DNA of 64,000 nucleotides from positions 124,001-188,000 of the forward strand of contig JAWPGT010000021.1 of NCBI GenBank assembly GCA_034638255.1, in the 5' to 3' direction. The position numbers were made by a program, and so were the translations under genes. Under the pieces are notes generated by a model. It ran no database searches, had not been told where the DNA came from, and was given only the letters and a program-made list of their open reading frames with translations. Positions 48,518 through 60,221 of the stretch are shown piece after piece (positions within the stretch are counted from its first letter, which is position 1; every line of letters starts with the position of its first letter). Origin of the DNA: Coprinus comatus (taxonomy: Eukaryota > Basidiomycota > Agaricomycetes > Agaricales > Agaricaceae).

Positions 48518-50632
48518 CATACAGCCCTCAACATGATAGTTGTCTGGTTTCGCAAGCATAGGATAATATGTTGACTGTTGATCCATTCTTCGGCATCCCA
48601 TACCACATGCTTTCCTACACCCTTTTGCTCCAATATGACCTACTAGCCCACAAAGTAACACCATTCCAGGAGCATCTGCTGTCTGAACAAGAATTATTGG
48701 AAATTTCTTGACAACCTTATCTTCTTGTGCATCGTAAACAACAAGTCCTTCATTTTGTAGTGCAGCAATGTGTTGTAATCCAGGAAAGAGAAATGAATCA
48801 ATATTCTTAGGTTTTCCAGGAATAATTGCACCAGGAATAACATATTTCTTTTTGTATCTTTGATCTGGAGAAATTTCAAAGATTACCCAAATATATATCC
48901 AGCAATCTGAAGCTTTGTGTTCGTAGAGTTGTGCCCCATCGGTAGAGAACATGAGTAAAACATCGTCATCTTGAATAGTACCATCTATAACATTCTCCTT
49001 GTACCATTTTCCCTCCGTGATATCACTAACAACCCCAGGTACTTGTGGTATTACCCCCCGAAGAAGCTCCTGACGATAACGCATTTCCTTCGCAGATTCT
49101 TTACTTGCGTATAGCGCTTGGATAGCTGGACCAACAGGTATAGTATACATCTGTTGTTGAGGGATTTTTGAACCATCTTCAGCAAGTTCCAGTTTGTAGC
49201 GAGATTCAGTGCATTTTGCTCCTGGACAAGTCTCCAGATTTGCATATGGTCCACTGTAAGCGATACACCCTTTGGGACACATATCGGTAAGAACTGGTGT
49301 GATACCCGTAATTTTTCTGATACGACGCTGAGCGGCATCATACGAAAGTATTCCTGCATCAGGGTATCTCTTGAGAATAATTTGACGATAATCTTCGTAA
49401 ACTGTTTTTGGATAATTTTGAGCTGCCAAGTACATCTCCAAAGTCATTCGAAAGCCAGGATCTTCATCAATATCTTCATATGTTGATTTGGTAGGATTTC
49501 GAATGGCATCTAGATCCTCCTCAGATAGCCCAGTATCCTTGAGAGTTGCCGTTTTCAAGAGATTAATAAACTCTTGTGTTGCTTTAAGATGTGGTTGTGA
49601 TATTGTGATGGGTTCATCTTGTGTATTGGGGGGTATTGGAACTGGTGGTGGAATTATTTGATTTTGAGCCATAGAAACTGAAGGCGGTTCACCTGCCCCA
49701 ACAGAATTTGATACCGAAGGTAGCTCTGAGGTAGCCAGGCCATCTAGTAACTGGGAAACGAAGTTTGGTATGTCATTATTTGAGGGTGGTGTTGTAGGCT
49801 ATTACAAGTTCTGTTTAGCTTTATATGTTTTGGGGAAGCAGTAGTACGTACCTCAAAGCCAGAACCACTACCATTACCACTACCAAGTACACCACTTCCC
49901 CTACTAGATGACGGTTGCATGCTTCGAGCTCCCGAATTCTCCCTCCGAATTTGCAAGACCTTGGTCCGAGTTGACCCAACTTGTGGATTATGCAAGTACC
50001 ATGTTGATCGAGTGATTTGTCTCCATTGACCTGCACAGCGTCTTCGAGGTGCATAGTTGCACCACCAAATATTTTCATTGACAGGATCACGGCCAGATTT
50101 TCGTGGAACATCGGATATTGAGGCCATTCTAGCATTCTAGCAGAAAAGGGGACAGCGGACAGCAGACCATATAAGGGAAAGAGAAAAAGGTGTTATTAAG
50201 CAAATAGAATGTATAATAACCAGCTTGTAGACGTGTATCCAGATGAAATCATCTGAGGCCAGAATGGATGCCAACGCACTGTGCCAGTAACTTGGTAATC
50301 CACACAGATTATTAAGTACCAGCGAGTATTTATCCAAGCTTTACTTTACTCATGAGCGTAGGTCTCAGAGTAAAGTTTAGGTATGTCCTCGATAATCCAG
50401 TTAGATTATCGAGTCACCCACGCAGTGAACGCAGAACCAGATGTATGCCGTGGGAACAACTATCTGGTTTGTGGTGTGTTCCCACACGTACTCTACTACA
50501 GGGTACTATCGTGTTTTGGTGACCAGTCAGATGACACCAGAATCGGGGATGGCCTTAATAGATCAAACCAGACAACACCAGAATGATCAGAGACATTTCA
50601 TCTGAGACCAGCTGGAGTCAGAACAGGTCCTC

Positions 50633-50655
50633 CACGTACATGACTGGGGTTTAAT
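50633..50655 (-). repeat. Right terminal inverted repeat and target duplication of the DNA transposon
   Basis: CACGTACATGACTGGG at 50633-50648 is the inverted partner of the left end. The 7-bp repeat GTTTAAT follows at 50649-50655. Together with the left end this fixes the element boundaries. Confidence 0.85.
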
Positions 50656-51936
50656 GAGAACAGTTAGGGATGCACACCCTTCTCTGCCGCCAGTTTAATA
50701 AGCGTTTCTATAGCTTCCTTCTTATTTCAATTATACATGTAATATATCAAGTTATCAGCAAATATAATGTGAGCCATAAGGCCTGTAGGATTCCAACACT
50801 CTCAGGGACTATGTGATAAGTAACCAGGAAAAATGATATATAACGTAATGGTCAAGGTTGATGATGAAGGAAGATAGTGAGCTTATGAGGAGAGGACAAC
50901 AGGAGCATGTAAGACGCGTTGATTCGACAGAGTATCCTAGTACATGAGCAAGCTTATGTATGAGAGAGAGAACAAACGAGACGAGACGAGACGTGTTCAT
51001 AATCGAAGGAAGTGAAAACACCGAGTGTCGGAAGAGAATAAACAAAGGAAAGTAATGAGGATGAGTCGAATGTCGAGGATGTAGTGTGAGGAAAGAGGAA
51101 TCAACAAGGTCACATCTGATATGGACCTGTGATCATAACATGTGGTGTAACAAGACCTTCCCAGCGCCATTACGAACCAAGGATGAATACACAGTGGGAC
51201 CTGCACAAAGCATAGGTGGTGTTTCCTCGAGCTTCAGTTTTTCAGGAATTTTGTAAGCAAAATACTCGTAGGAAACTGTCATAGCATATCTTCCTTGTGC
51301 ATAAGACCTCAGTTCCCTGTTACGATTTGATAAATGAATGTGTCAAAAGCCTTATATCAAAAAACGCATGCATCTGGATATTTGGCATTATAAGTGTCTA
51401 TTAGTTTGCGTGGTAAGAAAGATGTGAATTTGAGACGCACACATCCGAACCGCGAACGCCACGATATTTAATATTCACATAGACATCCTAGTCAACAGGT
51501 AGGCAGTCTAAGTTGAAAATAAATAAGGTTGGAGTCGCTCTATTTCTTGGTATTGTTGATACTGTGCAATGTCGTCTATTTTGGTCATGGTAAGGTGAAG
51601 ATTCGAGTCTTCAGCCCAAAAATAGAAGTTGGATTAATTAAGGATGATGTCACCACCTGGAGCTATCTGAACAAAATCTCAATTATTCCGAATTTAGATC
51701 GTACGACAATGTCAAACTTGAAAACATCTCGATGTTAGTAACCTTCATTATCTTTAACACTTCATGAGAACTCGCAGAGAACTTGGGGGGGGTTAAACAC
51801 AAGAATCAATATTTACAATAACACTACACCACTACTGATACAGTTGTACAAGTATAGGTAAGGGAGCTACAAGCGCAACTTTATACATAAAATGCTTGGC
51901 GCAAAAGCACGAGCGACATCAAGCAACTTGGAATAT
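50656..51936. other. Intergenic, no gene recognised
   Basis: The region holds only short frames without motifs. A short GACGA-type repeat lies near 50972-50992. It is the insertion flank of the transposon and the 3' flank of HsbA-like copy C. Confidence 0.35.
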
Positions 51937-52690
51937 TTAGTAGGCAGCGATGGCGGCATCAATGGCGGCAAGGACACGGGTCTTGTAAGCAATTCCGTCG
52001 GGTTGGAGGGCAACCTGTACAACCATTCAATCTCAGGTAACTCCTGTAAATAGAAGGTTACTCACGGGAGAGTTTGCGATGAGGGTATCAGAGTAGGTTG
52101 CGGTGGCGGCCCTCAAGTTGACCAAATCTTGCTTGACGAGAGCGGGAATACCGCCAACGGGGAGAGCTGTAGAGATACAACCGTAGTTAGCTCAGATTCG
52201 AGAAGTTGCTACAGAGATACGTACCGACGAAAGCGGGCTTCTTGGCAACAATCTCAGTGAGAGCATGGTTAATGGTGGGCTCGATGGCGAGGATGGCAGC
52301 CAAGATGGTGTCAGCATCGGGGCTGGCAACGGGGCCCTCGGCCTACAAATGTACAGGTTAGTGCTTTGGTATGGGATGTCAAGGTGACTGCGTACAGTGG
52401 CAACGGTGTTGGCGTTGTTGAGGGCGTTGAGGGCTGCAACAGCGGCGTTGTGGATGGCCTAAAATTCTGTTAGGTGGAATAAAGATAGCCGAAGAAACTT
52501 GTATGCGTACAAGGGCACCAGAAAGAGTTCCACCAGTGAGGGGGTAGGCGGTGATCAGATTATCGAGAGTGGTAAGAGCAGTGCCAAGAGCAGCGATGGC
52601 GTTGAGGACATCAGCGGGGGTGCGAGCGACGGGGTTGGCAAGAGCACTGGCGACGGCGCCGAGGAGGACAGCAGCTGATTGGAATTGCAT
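51937..52690 (-). CDS. Hydrophobic surface-binding protein A (HsbA)-like, copy C
   Basis: Five exons (52690-52511, 52458-52396, 52342-52225, 52166-52066, 52014-51937) close to 179 aa. A signal peptide (to about SALANPVA) is followed by RTPADVLNAIAALG, LDNLITAYPLTGGTL, EGPVASPDADTILAAIL, ALPVGGIPALV and a terminal AIAAY. Exons 2 and 3 match copies A and B in length (63 and 118 nt). Codons here are more C/G-ending than in copies A and B, which often marks high expression. The neighbour upstream on the same strand is a cutinase, 1.85 kb away. HsbA recruiting cutinase to polyester is established for Aspergillus oryzae; applying it here is inference. Confidence 0.85.
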
Positions 52691-54536
52691 CTTTATCGAG
52701 GTGAAGAACTGTTTGGGTTATTCTGATGATTTACTTGAAAAAAACTCTCCCCCTTTTATAGGATTTTTGGACTCGTATGGCAATCCAGAAAGGCGCAGGT
52801 ATTCAGGGAGATCCAGTCATTATTCCAATGCCAATGCAACTCTGAAAGCTCTTGATTCTTGCTTTACCTCTTGGCGTGTACCATTCAAGACACGAGACTA
52901 ACCTGTGTATCCTTGTATTAGGCGATTATTTCGTTCAATCGCCTGATCTACTCGCCATCTGGGAAATGAAGACAACAGGCCAGATTGCTATCACAACCAC
53001 CTTGTTAACTTGCGTGCTCACAGGTGACATCGATTGACAAGACCTCGAAAATCACAGTCCAGAGGTGTTACATGCGGATTGAAGAAAAACAAGCATATAG
53101 AAGGTCAGCTGAGTATCCCGAGTTTTGACAGGCCGGAGTTGATGATGATGGGATTGAATAGAAAAGTTGAGTACCAACGCCTATAGGACCAGCAGTCCGA
53201 GTCTGAGGCAGGAAATCAGAATATACAGGGTTGCATCATTTGATCTCAAGGGTGGATGAATACCGGAGATAATTCCCCAGGATTGCCGTTGATGAGAAAA
53301 CAAATGCGGGGTGCCGAGGCAGGCCGAGAGCTGGATTTGCTTAGAGCAACGGAGTTGGTGAATATTAGTGTTCCTCGAAGTAAGCATTCAAACATTCAAG
53401 AATTTCTTTAGGTTCAAGACGAAGCTCATGATAGAATGTCCATCGAAACTTCTTCAGACTTCTTTTAACTTCTATTTTAAGATGGTTCCTGCCAACGCGG
53501 ACACCATCTCCGATAATCGGATCCATTAAACGGATACATACATATTGCAATGGCATATGAAATGTCCTTGACCTTTACCGTCAGGTTATTCTGCCATCCT
53601 TGATTATCCAACTTGCTTCCGGAAAATTTTAACCGCGCGTAGACAGCAGAAGTAACACAAGTCAGGCGAAAACTAGCTTCAGCCAGGTAAAAAGCACGCA
53701 TTCAAACAATCTGTTGTTGTCATTCATACAACCGTCAGTTCTCCCGAGGAAACTTAGGATAGGACGTTAACCAGCGGCGACGTCTTTTCGCTCTTCTAAT
53801 GTTGAACGAAAGGTATACAAGAAGGCAGTAGCTTGTGTGCACTTTGAAGTACAATGTAACAATAAGAAGTTGTCGGGGCAGGATTCCGCAGGAAGCACCT
53901 AACAGGGAAGAATGATGGGAAGACTAGAAAATGCATATTAGGAGCATATGGCAATGTGAGTCCATGAGCGTTCGACTGAAACCTTGACATCATCGATATT
54001 CCCCAGGTGACCAAGGTCACTTTGGACGTCGGCCGTCCTTGTACTCCGCTTGCGCAACTACACTGCACAACCACACAAATTGCCAACGTGGGTTGTTAAT
54101 TAGGCATTGAACACATTCCTACACACGTTGGCTGTACAGGATCGATATACTCTAATTCTATCAACTTTTTCCCGCTTCTTCTTAGGATCATAGTTCTTGC
54201 CAATACCTTCTCGTCACTCTCGAGTCTCAAAAAATGCTTCGTTTCTTCTTCTTGGGCAAGTCCCATGTGACAGAAACTGAAAACCATATGGCACCTTACT
54301 AATCCTTGAAGTTCGCTTCCGATTCTGAAAATCATGAGTCAATTTAGAAACGTTATATTTTTACTTTAACTCTCCTGTCATTATTACTCAATAATGCTGA
54401 TCGAAGGGTGGCAAAAATGTCGTTTCCCAATATGAGTTAGAAAACCCGCAGTTTGACAAGATCCGGTATATACACATAAACATAATACATTTATTCCATC
54501 CATTTACAAGAACGGGACCGACTCCTCTCATCATTC
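52691..54536. other. Intergenic between cutinase and HsbA-like copy C
   Basis: This holds the HsbA promoter (a CTTTTATAGG sequence near 52755 may be its TATA box read on the minus strand: CCTATAAAAG) and the cutinase 3' flank. Overlapping minus-strand frames at 53365-53701 and 54096-54335 have no recognisable domain and are left unannotated. Confidence 0.4.
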
Positions 54537-55323
54537 TCAAACACGAGCGACGACGAAATCAGCAGCCTCACCAACATTCTAAGGAACATTTATTATATTA
54601 GTATCAAGCCATCTATCAATCACGAGTTTCAAAAGAACAATAACTCACAGCTCCATAGCTTAAATGAGGGGCCAAAATGATAGGTTGACCAAGACAAATA
54701 AGATCTCCAGTAGCGCAGAAGATCTTTTTACGAGAGTTGATAACACCTGGGTAGGCATCGTTTTGGTCTGGGTCACCGAAGGTAACAGCGGCTACAACTC
54801 TATTCTGGACAGTGCTGGAAAGTTTGGCGGCGGCTTTATGAGTGACTTGAGCACCTTGGCTATAAACGTTTTAAGTATGTGTTAGCAAAGAGAGTTAGAT
54901 TAGCTTATTTCCGAATACATTCAAACCCAAAACTCAAAATGTTCAAAAATAGATTATGACAGTAATGACTACTAACCTATAACCAGAAATAACGATCTTG
55001 GCATTTGGGCAGTTGTTAGCTGCGGTAGTGGCCAAACTGGCCATGGTGGTAGCACCTCCTTCATCTCCACCAGCAAGGTAACCTTCAACAGTGGCGGGAT
55101 AAGGGACACCAGTGAAAGTGAGGGATTTGCCACCCAATTTGGCAGCTAGTGAGGTTTGGAATCCAGGGCCGACGATTGTACCAAGAGTAGCAACTTCGGT
55201 GGTACCGCGAGCAAAAAAGACGAAGACGTCAGAGCAAGATTGACGTGCTTCGACGTCGACGGGACTAGCGCTGGCCGAGAGAAGGGAGATGGCGAGAGTG
55301 AGAAGAGTAGCTTTAGAGAACAT
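54537..55323 (-). CDS. Cutinase, secreted
   Basis: Three exons (55323-54977, 54859-54649, 54578-54537) close to 199 aa, the usual cutinase size. A signal peptide (about 1-19) and a short propeptide ending near EARQS lead to the conserved CSDVFVFFARGTTE. The nucleophile elbow GYSQGAQ (S116) is split by intron 1 inside the Ser codon. D168 in GDLICLG and H181 in APHLSYG complete the Ser-Asp-His triad, and Cys pairs are in the expected places. It hydrolyses cutin and related polyesters at the plant surface. The start is the Met of MFSKATLL, because the longer frame would place hydrophilic residues before the signal peptide. It neighbours HsbA-like copy C on the same strand. Confidence 0.95.
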
Positions 55324-57768
55324 GGCTGAGGTTGAAATGGAGATGAGGGCTTTTCGAGCTGAAGATAAATCATATTGCAGCAAGCCTATTTATACGGACT
55401 CTGGAATAGGTATTGGAGTCCACAAATAGAGCGCGAGTAGTAGTTGTGTTCAGTATTGTTGGAGATGCTTCATCCGGGCCAATGTAGTACCTAGAATACC
55501 GGTAGTAGCGAGAAACATAATTTGTAGTATGTGGAAACATAAAGAACCAACGACTATAGAAAAACTGGATCATGCGCCATGGTAGACACATGGCTGAAGC
55601 ATTGTGACCGGAGATAACCACCAATTTTGTTATATGGGAACGCCCTGGGTGCAGTATCGGCAGATGCCACTCAATTTATATTCAACAAGTCGTCAGGGAA
55701 AACACCTTCGAGAAGTAACAATTAAACACGTTTGCGGGGACTGTGGTAGGTATCGGGTACATTCAACGGAGAAATTCATAAGATATAGTAAATAAAGGTC
55801 TCGGAAGCAGATGTTGTTGATGTTGCTGTGGGAAAGCTGCGAAAACATGGATGGATCTTTCATTAAATGCAAATGCAAATGCATACTAGAGGCTTCCAAA
55901 TACAAGCCTCAGTTCGTGATTATTGATTAGTATTGTTAAAGCAAGTTTAAAAGCTGGAAGCTATTAAGTACATACATAATCATCCATTTGTAACTCAGAA
56001 GCGATAGTGGCGGCACCGAGAAACAATATCCGAATCTACCAGCCAATTCAAATAACTGCACCCGTAGTTATTCAAATTATGGTCCAATTTTAGAGCTCAA
56101 TTTCCAGCCAGTTATCAAAACTTTTATTTCATATGCAGGCTACTCTACTCCCGCTTTTACTTAAGTATAAGCACACATTTTGGAAAGACTTCAAGGTGGC
56201 GATTAACCGAATAAGCATGCTGTCCTACCACGATGTGCGGATACAAATTTTCTAAGTCAATGTTAGTATGTCTGCCTACTAATTAGTGGATGGTATCACA
56301 TAGCGCATACACCCCTTACTGCGCTATATAGGAGCGGTTCCACTGGAGCTTTTGGTCTCCTGCGGCATTGGTACCTACCTAAGTTGCAAACTTACCTCAA
56401 ACGTGAACCAATTTGGCTTTTCGAATGAAATATGTAAACGTAGAAGTTTGATCCGTTATACTGCCACACTGCTGTCACCGTCACCTTCAACGGATCAGCT
56501 TTAATATGTAGGGTCAAAACGTCAAAGCTTGGTAAAAGGCCAAGCCTATGGATATACTACAACCATAGATACACGATTGTTATCTGCAAGCGCGCTGAAC
56601 AAAGTCAGAAATGAAGGTAAATCTTTTCGAGAATATGCCAGCGGTGTATACGACGAACAAGAGCATAAGATTTGATAGGGTGCTGATTAACAATTTGGTA
56701 AAATAAAGGTAGAAATGGATGTAACAGACGTACTCTTTTAGCATAGGACAGAAATAGAACGAAATTCAAGTTGGGCCACATTCAAGAACAGCCAAGGAAT
56801 AAACCAAGAAATAACGATATCTACCACCAGTTATCTTGATCGGGTAACTTTGAAAGTATTACACAAACGCATAGACATCCTGAGATCGAAATAACATCCT
56901 AGATTTATGGAGCACGAAAGGCATTTTTTGGGTTGAGTTGAGAGCTTGGACCAGTGGGTTTCCAAAAGAGAGAGAGAGAGAGAGAGAGAGAGAAAATTTG
57001 CACGAAATCTAGGGAACAGAAATATTATAATCCTCTCATTTGCAGCTGAACAAGAAAAATGTTAAGAGACGATGAACGACAAGGAGGCAAAATAATTCTA
57101 TTATTTCTCCGTTTACGAGTCACATTTTTATGATCCCCAAGGTGATGGCATCAAATGGTAGACGATGTCACGAGCCTGTTTTTTTTTCTCTTTGTCAAAT
57201 CCACGGTCTCTACAGGCCAGCCGGGCAGCATGAAGCACTCGTTAACACTCCATATTTACTACGTTCTGTAAGTATGTTCCTGAGCTCTAACGCTGCTAGC
57301 GCTTATATGCGCTCGAGATTTGTGGATTTGTGGATTAGCTTGGGTAGGGTGAGTATTTTTTTCAATGACTTTATTTCTCACATTAATATGATGTTCAAGG
57401 GAGTGCGTGAGCATTGTCTGGACTCGACCCAGAGACAGAACTTATGAAAGTCAGCCAAGGACTCTTTGGGGAGGCGTGGGATCATTTCAATTAGCATTGT
57501 GGGTAAACTGTCCCAAAAAAGGAAAATTGACGTTGGTTCGAATTTGCCAGAGTTGACTTCTTTGCCCTCCTCCTCATCGTCCTCATCGTCGCCCATATCA
57601 TCCAGAACAGTTTCGGCACTATCCTGCGTAACTAGAAGCAGGATTAAACCCACTAGGAAGGAACCCGGGCTCTCTGAAAAAGATCTCGGCGCATATAGTC
57701 ACTCCCATACATTCTGACACATTGGAGCTACTTTCCTGTTATTTCAACGCATATAGCCGCCGTCAGAG
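55324..57768. other. Intergenic, no gene recognised
   Basis: About 2.4 kb without a convincing gene. A TATTTATACGG near 55390, read on the minus strand as CCGTATAAATA, is a good TATA candidate for the cutinase. A minus-strand frame at 57378-57653 has an acidic run (DDEDDEEE) but no start or family. A GA microsatellite is listed separately. Confidence 0.4.
56965..56993. repeat. GA microsatellite
   Basis: A pure (AG)n run of about 28 bases lies in the intergenic region upstream of the Cdh1-like gene. On the opposite strand it is a CT tract of the kind often seen in fungal promoters. Confidence 0.9.
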
Positions 57769-59691
57769 ATGTCTGGGCTCAAGAACTCACCCTTTGGCAA
57801 GAGACTTCGAGCATCGCAGCAGGATGCAGAGGAAACTCCAAGACGGACCCGCCAACGGATAAACCCTATATTCGGTATATCTACTCCGTCACTGGATTCT
57901 CGGCTGCATACCAGCGACAGTAGCACTGGTCCTGAATCGCCCGCAGACCTGCCATTGCCATTGCCTCGCACATTGAACCGCGACTACGGCGATAGATTTG
58001 TTCCGTCGCGTGACGTGGGTGATATGCGGACGAGTTATCATCTTATCGACGACGCCGGGCCCTCTACACCATCGAAAACGAGGATCATACCGTCGGAATC
58101 CGATGCTCTCAAGGGTCAGTGATTAGTTTATTACATACCCACCTCTCCCACTCATGTATTTGCAGAACAAGCTAATGCTATATTCACTTCTGTTCTACAC
58201 TCGGAAGTTACTCCACCATCTCCTCGACGTGCTGTTTCTCCCACACGCCCTATTCCAGTTAGCAATTCAGTTCCTCCAACCACACCTAAAAAACGACGTC
58301 TATTCACCTATAATTCTCCCTCAACATCCAACCCTAATACCCCCACCCGCCGTCTCGATACCCCAACAGATGAAGCGTATTCGATGAGTCCAGTACGCGC
58401 GGAAAGCCGACATCTTCTCGAGAGTCCTCGCAGACAGCTTAGAAACATATGCAAAACGCCCTACCGTGTTTTGGACGCGCCCGAGCTTGCTGATGATTTC
58501 TACCTAAATCTGGTAGATTGGTCAAGTACTAATGTTCTCGGGGTTGGGCTTGGCTCATGTGTTTATCTATGGACTGCCCATAATGCACAAGTTTCGAAAT
58601 TATGTAACCTAGCATCCTCCAATGACACTATCAGTTCAGTTTCGTGGGTGCAAAAAGTATGTCTGAACCACCGATTCAAATGCTTTATCTTACCCTCTTT
58701 TGATAGGGAACAACGCTTGCTGTTGGCACACTTGCTGGGCGAATACACATCTACGATGCGAATACACTGCAACTCCAACGAACATACCATCATGCCCACC
58801 AACAACGAATAGGAGCTTTGGCATGGAACTCATGGGTACTCTCTTCTGGTTCACGGGATAGGATGGTACACCATAGAGACGTCCGAGAACCGTCCACGAG
58901 GCCGTTCAAGAGGTGCACCGGACACAGGCAGGAAGTGTGTGGTTTGAAGTGGAGTGGGGATGGTGGGGTATCGTCTGCGACGCTTGCAAGTGGTGGGAAC
59001 GATAATAAAGTTTGTATATGGGACTTACGCGGATCCCGCCGTGGCATCGTTGGTCGCCCTGGTCCCTCAGCAGGGTCGAGCCTTGGTGGCAATAGCAGTG
59101 GTGATGATGGACCTGGCGACACGCCCTTGTGGAAATTCCATGAACACACAGCTGCGGTTAAAGCTTTGGCCTGGGACCCGCACGTTCCAGGTCTGTTGGC
59201 AACTGGTGGTGGGACACAAGATAAGCACATTCGGTTTTGGAATGTTAGTAACGGCACCATGTTAAGCGAACTTGACACAGGGTCGCAGGTAAGGAGTCTT
59301 TTTAAGCTTTGACAGGAACCGCCATGTTAAACTTATCACAATCCAGGTTTGTAATTTGATTTGGTCATTAACTTCACATGAACTTGTTTCCACGCATGGC
59401 TTTTCATCGACAACCGCACAGAACCAAATATGTATATGGAAATATCCCAGTCTCAACATGGTTGCATCCCTGACCGGACACACAAACCGGGTGCTTTATC
59501 TCGCAATGAGCCCTGACGGAGAGACGATAGTCACCGGAGCCGGGGATGAAACATTGAGGTTCTGGAACGCGTTCCCTTCAAAAAAAGAGCGAGAAAAAAG
59601 TGGAATCTCTGGTGGCATTGGATCAGTTGTCGGGGAGTGGGGATCCAAGAGTAGAGAAAGTGCATTGGATTATGGTCGTCTCATCCGCTAA
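57769..59691 (+). CDS. APC/C activator of the Cdh1/Fizzy-related family (WD40)
   Basis: Four exons (57769-58114, 58166-58656, 58707-59288, 59347-59691) close to 587 aa. The C-box DRFVPSR (75-81), which docks on the anaphase-promoting complex, follows a basic, SP/TP-rich N-terminus with many CDK-type sites. The linker [23 protein letters not shown] leads into seven WD40 blades ([58 protein letters not shown]). The protein ends with LIR, the C-terminal Ile-Arg tail. A Gly/Ser-rich insert (about [16 protein letters not shown]) lies between blades. The length and C-box context suit Cdh1 (Srw1/Ste9 type) better than Cdc20. It targets mitotic cyclins and other proteins for degradation at mitotic exit and in G1. 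Confidence 0.93.
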
Positions 59692-60221
59692 TCGCGACTC
59701 TACACTTGTATACACTCCCCGAGCAACCCGGACTTGACCTTCCCACAAACATTCATATCGATACCGAATACTGCCACAACATTTCTCCGACATTACGCAG
59801 TGCTTATTACTATACCTAGTGACAGCTCATTTTGCCGTCGATATGCTTCTATTTTTGTTGTGCATTTCTCCTCCACATTCCTCATTTTTTCTATCGTATG
59901 TGTTTTTTTTTCTTATCCTCATGTTTTCACGTTATGGGACTTATACCTCATACACCGTCAGCCTCTAAGCATGTGTACCCGTTTTGAACATCAATAGCCA
60001 CAATTTCGCCTTACTTATTTATGCACTCTATTTATTCACGGTCTAACAAAATAACATAACACAATTAAGATCCAAAAATTGCAATGCAGCGACGTGCTTG
60101 GACTCTGGAATGGGAAATTCTGTGACAAGGTGTGGGATGGCACTCAGTACAGGTTCGGTGCCTATCGTCTGTGGTCGTATTTCCGAACCTGCAGACGACA
60201 CAATATATATAATCCCTTACT
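59692..60221. other. Intergenic, no gene recognised
   Basis: This is the 3' flank of the Cdh1-like gene and upstream region of the next frame. It may contain undetected short 5' exons of the LRR-like gene. Confidence 0.35.

Larger units (their letters stand above)
43973..48522 (-). mobile_element. Young Ty1/copia retrotransposon nested in the DNA transposon
   Basis: The element proper is 43978-48517 (4,540 bp), flanked by a perfect 5-bp target duplication CATAC (43973-43977 and 48518-48522). The two 329-bp LTRs appear identical base for base, so insertion is recent. The order on the minus strand is 5' LTR (48517-48189), a short leader of about 80 bp, one polyprotein frame (48110-44373), a purine-rich segment, then the 3' LTR (44306-43978). 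The leader begins GGTTATGGGCCC next to the LTR, the expected primer-binding position. The element is unusually short because most of gag is missing. Confidence 0.95.
42302..50127 (-). pseudogene. Plavaka/Tnp2-like transposase, split by copia insertion
   Basis: Exon 1 is 50127-49852. Exon 2 is 49798-48523, interrupted, then 43977-42851. Exon 3 is 42802-42302. Ignoring the insert, phases close to 1,059 aa. Conserved agaricomycete transposase landmarks are DMCPKGCIAYSGPYANLETC (zinc-binding-like Cys), FSTDGAQLYEHKASDCWIY with catalytic-region Asp, KPKNIDSFLFPGLQHI, ADAPGMVLLCGLVGHIG and FPLDSMHLFSLNIPDLL. The C-terminal ~70 residues are a very acidic Asp/Asn tail. The gene is interrupted between Cys-Met and His-Asp codons by the retrotransposon at 43978-48517. 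No other stop or frameshift was seen, so the break is the copia insertion alone and is recent. It is now presumably non-functional. Confidence 0.88.
39352..50648 (-). mobile_element. 11.3-kb DNA transposon (Plavaka/CACTA-like transposase), disrupted by nested copia
   Basis: The element is bounded by ~16-bp imperfect inverted repeats starting CCCAGTCAT and by a perfect 7-bp direct repeat GTTTAAT (39345-39351 and 50649-50655). Without the nested retrotransposon it would be about 6.75 kb. It carries a transposase gene (50127-42302) and an accessory gene (42255-39787), both on the minus strand with introns. The subterminal zones (about 39380-39480 and 50380-50620) contain many TCTGGT/ACCAGA repeats, likely transposase binding sites. 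A 7-bp duplication is not typical of classic CACTA elements (2-3 bp), so the superfamily label is provisional. Confidence 0.85.

Noticed and set aside
53365..53701. Two overlapping minus-strand frames of about 63-74 codons
   Set aside because: No family recognised, and the two frames overlap without a splice solution; possibly a decayed gene, but the evidence is too thin.
57378..57653. Minus-strand acidic open frame near the Cdh1-like promoter
   Set aside because: No ATG in context and no recognisable domain; the acidic run comes from a TCC/TCG-rich tract.
58790..59278. Minus-strand 162-codon open frame
   Set aside because: It mirrors the WD40 coding exon of the Cdh1-like gene and has no independent support.
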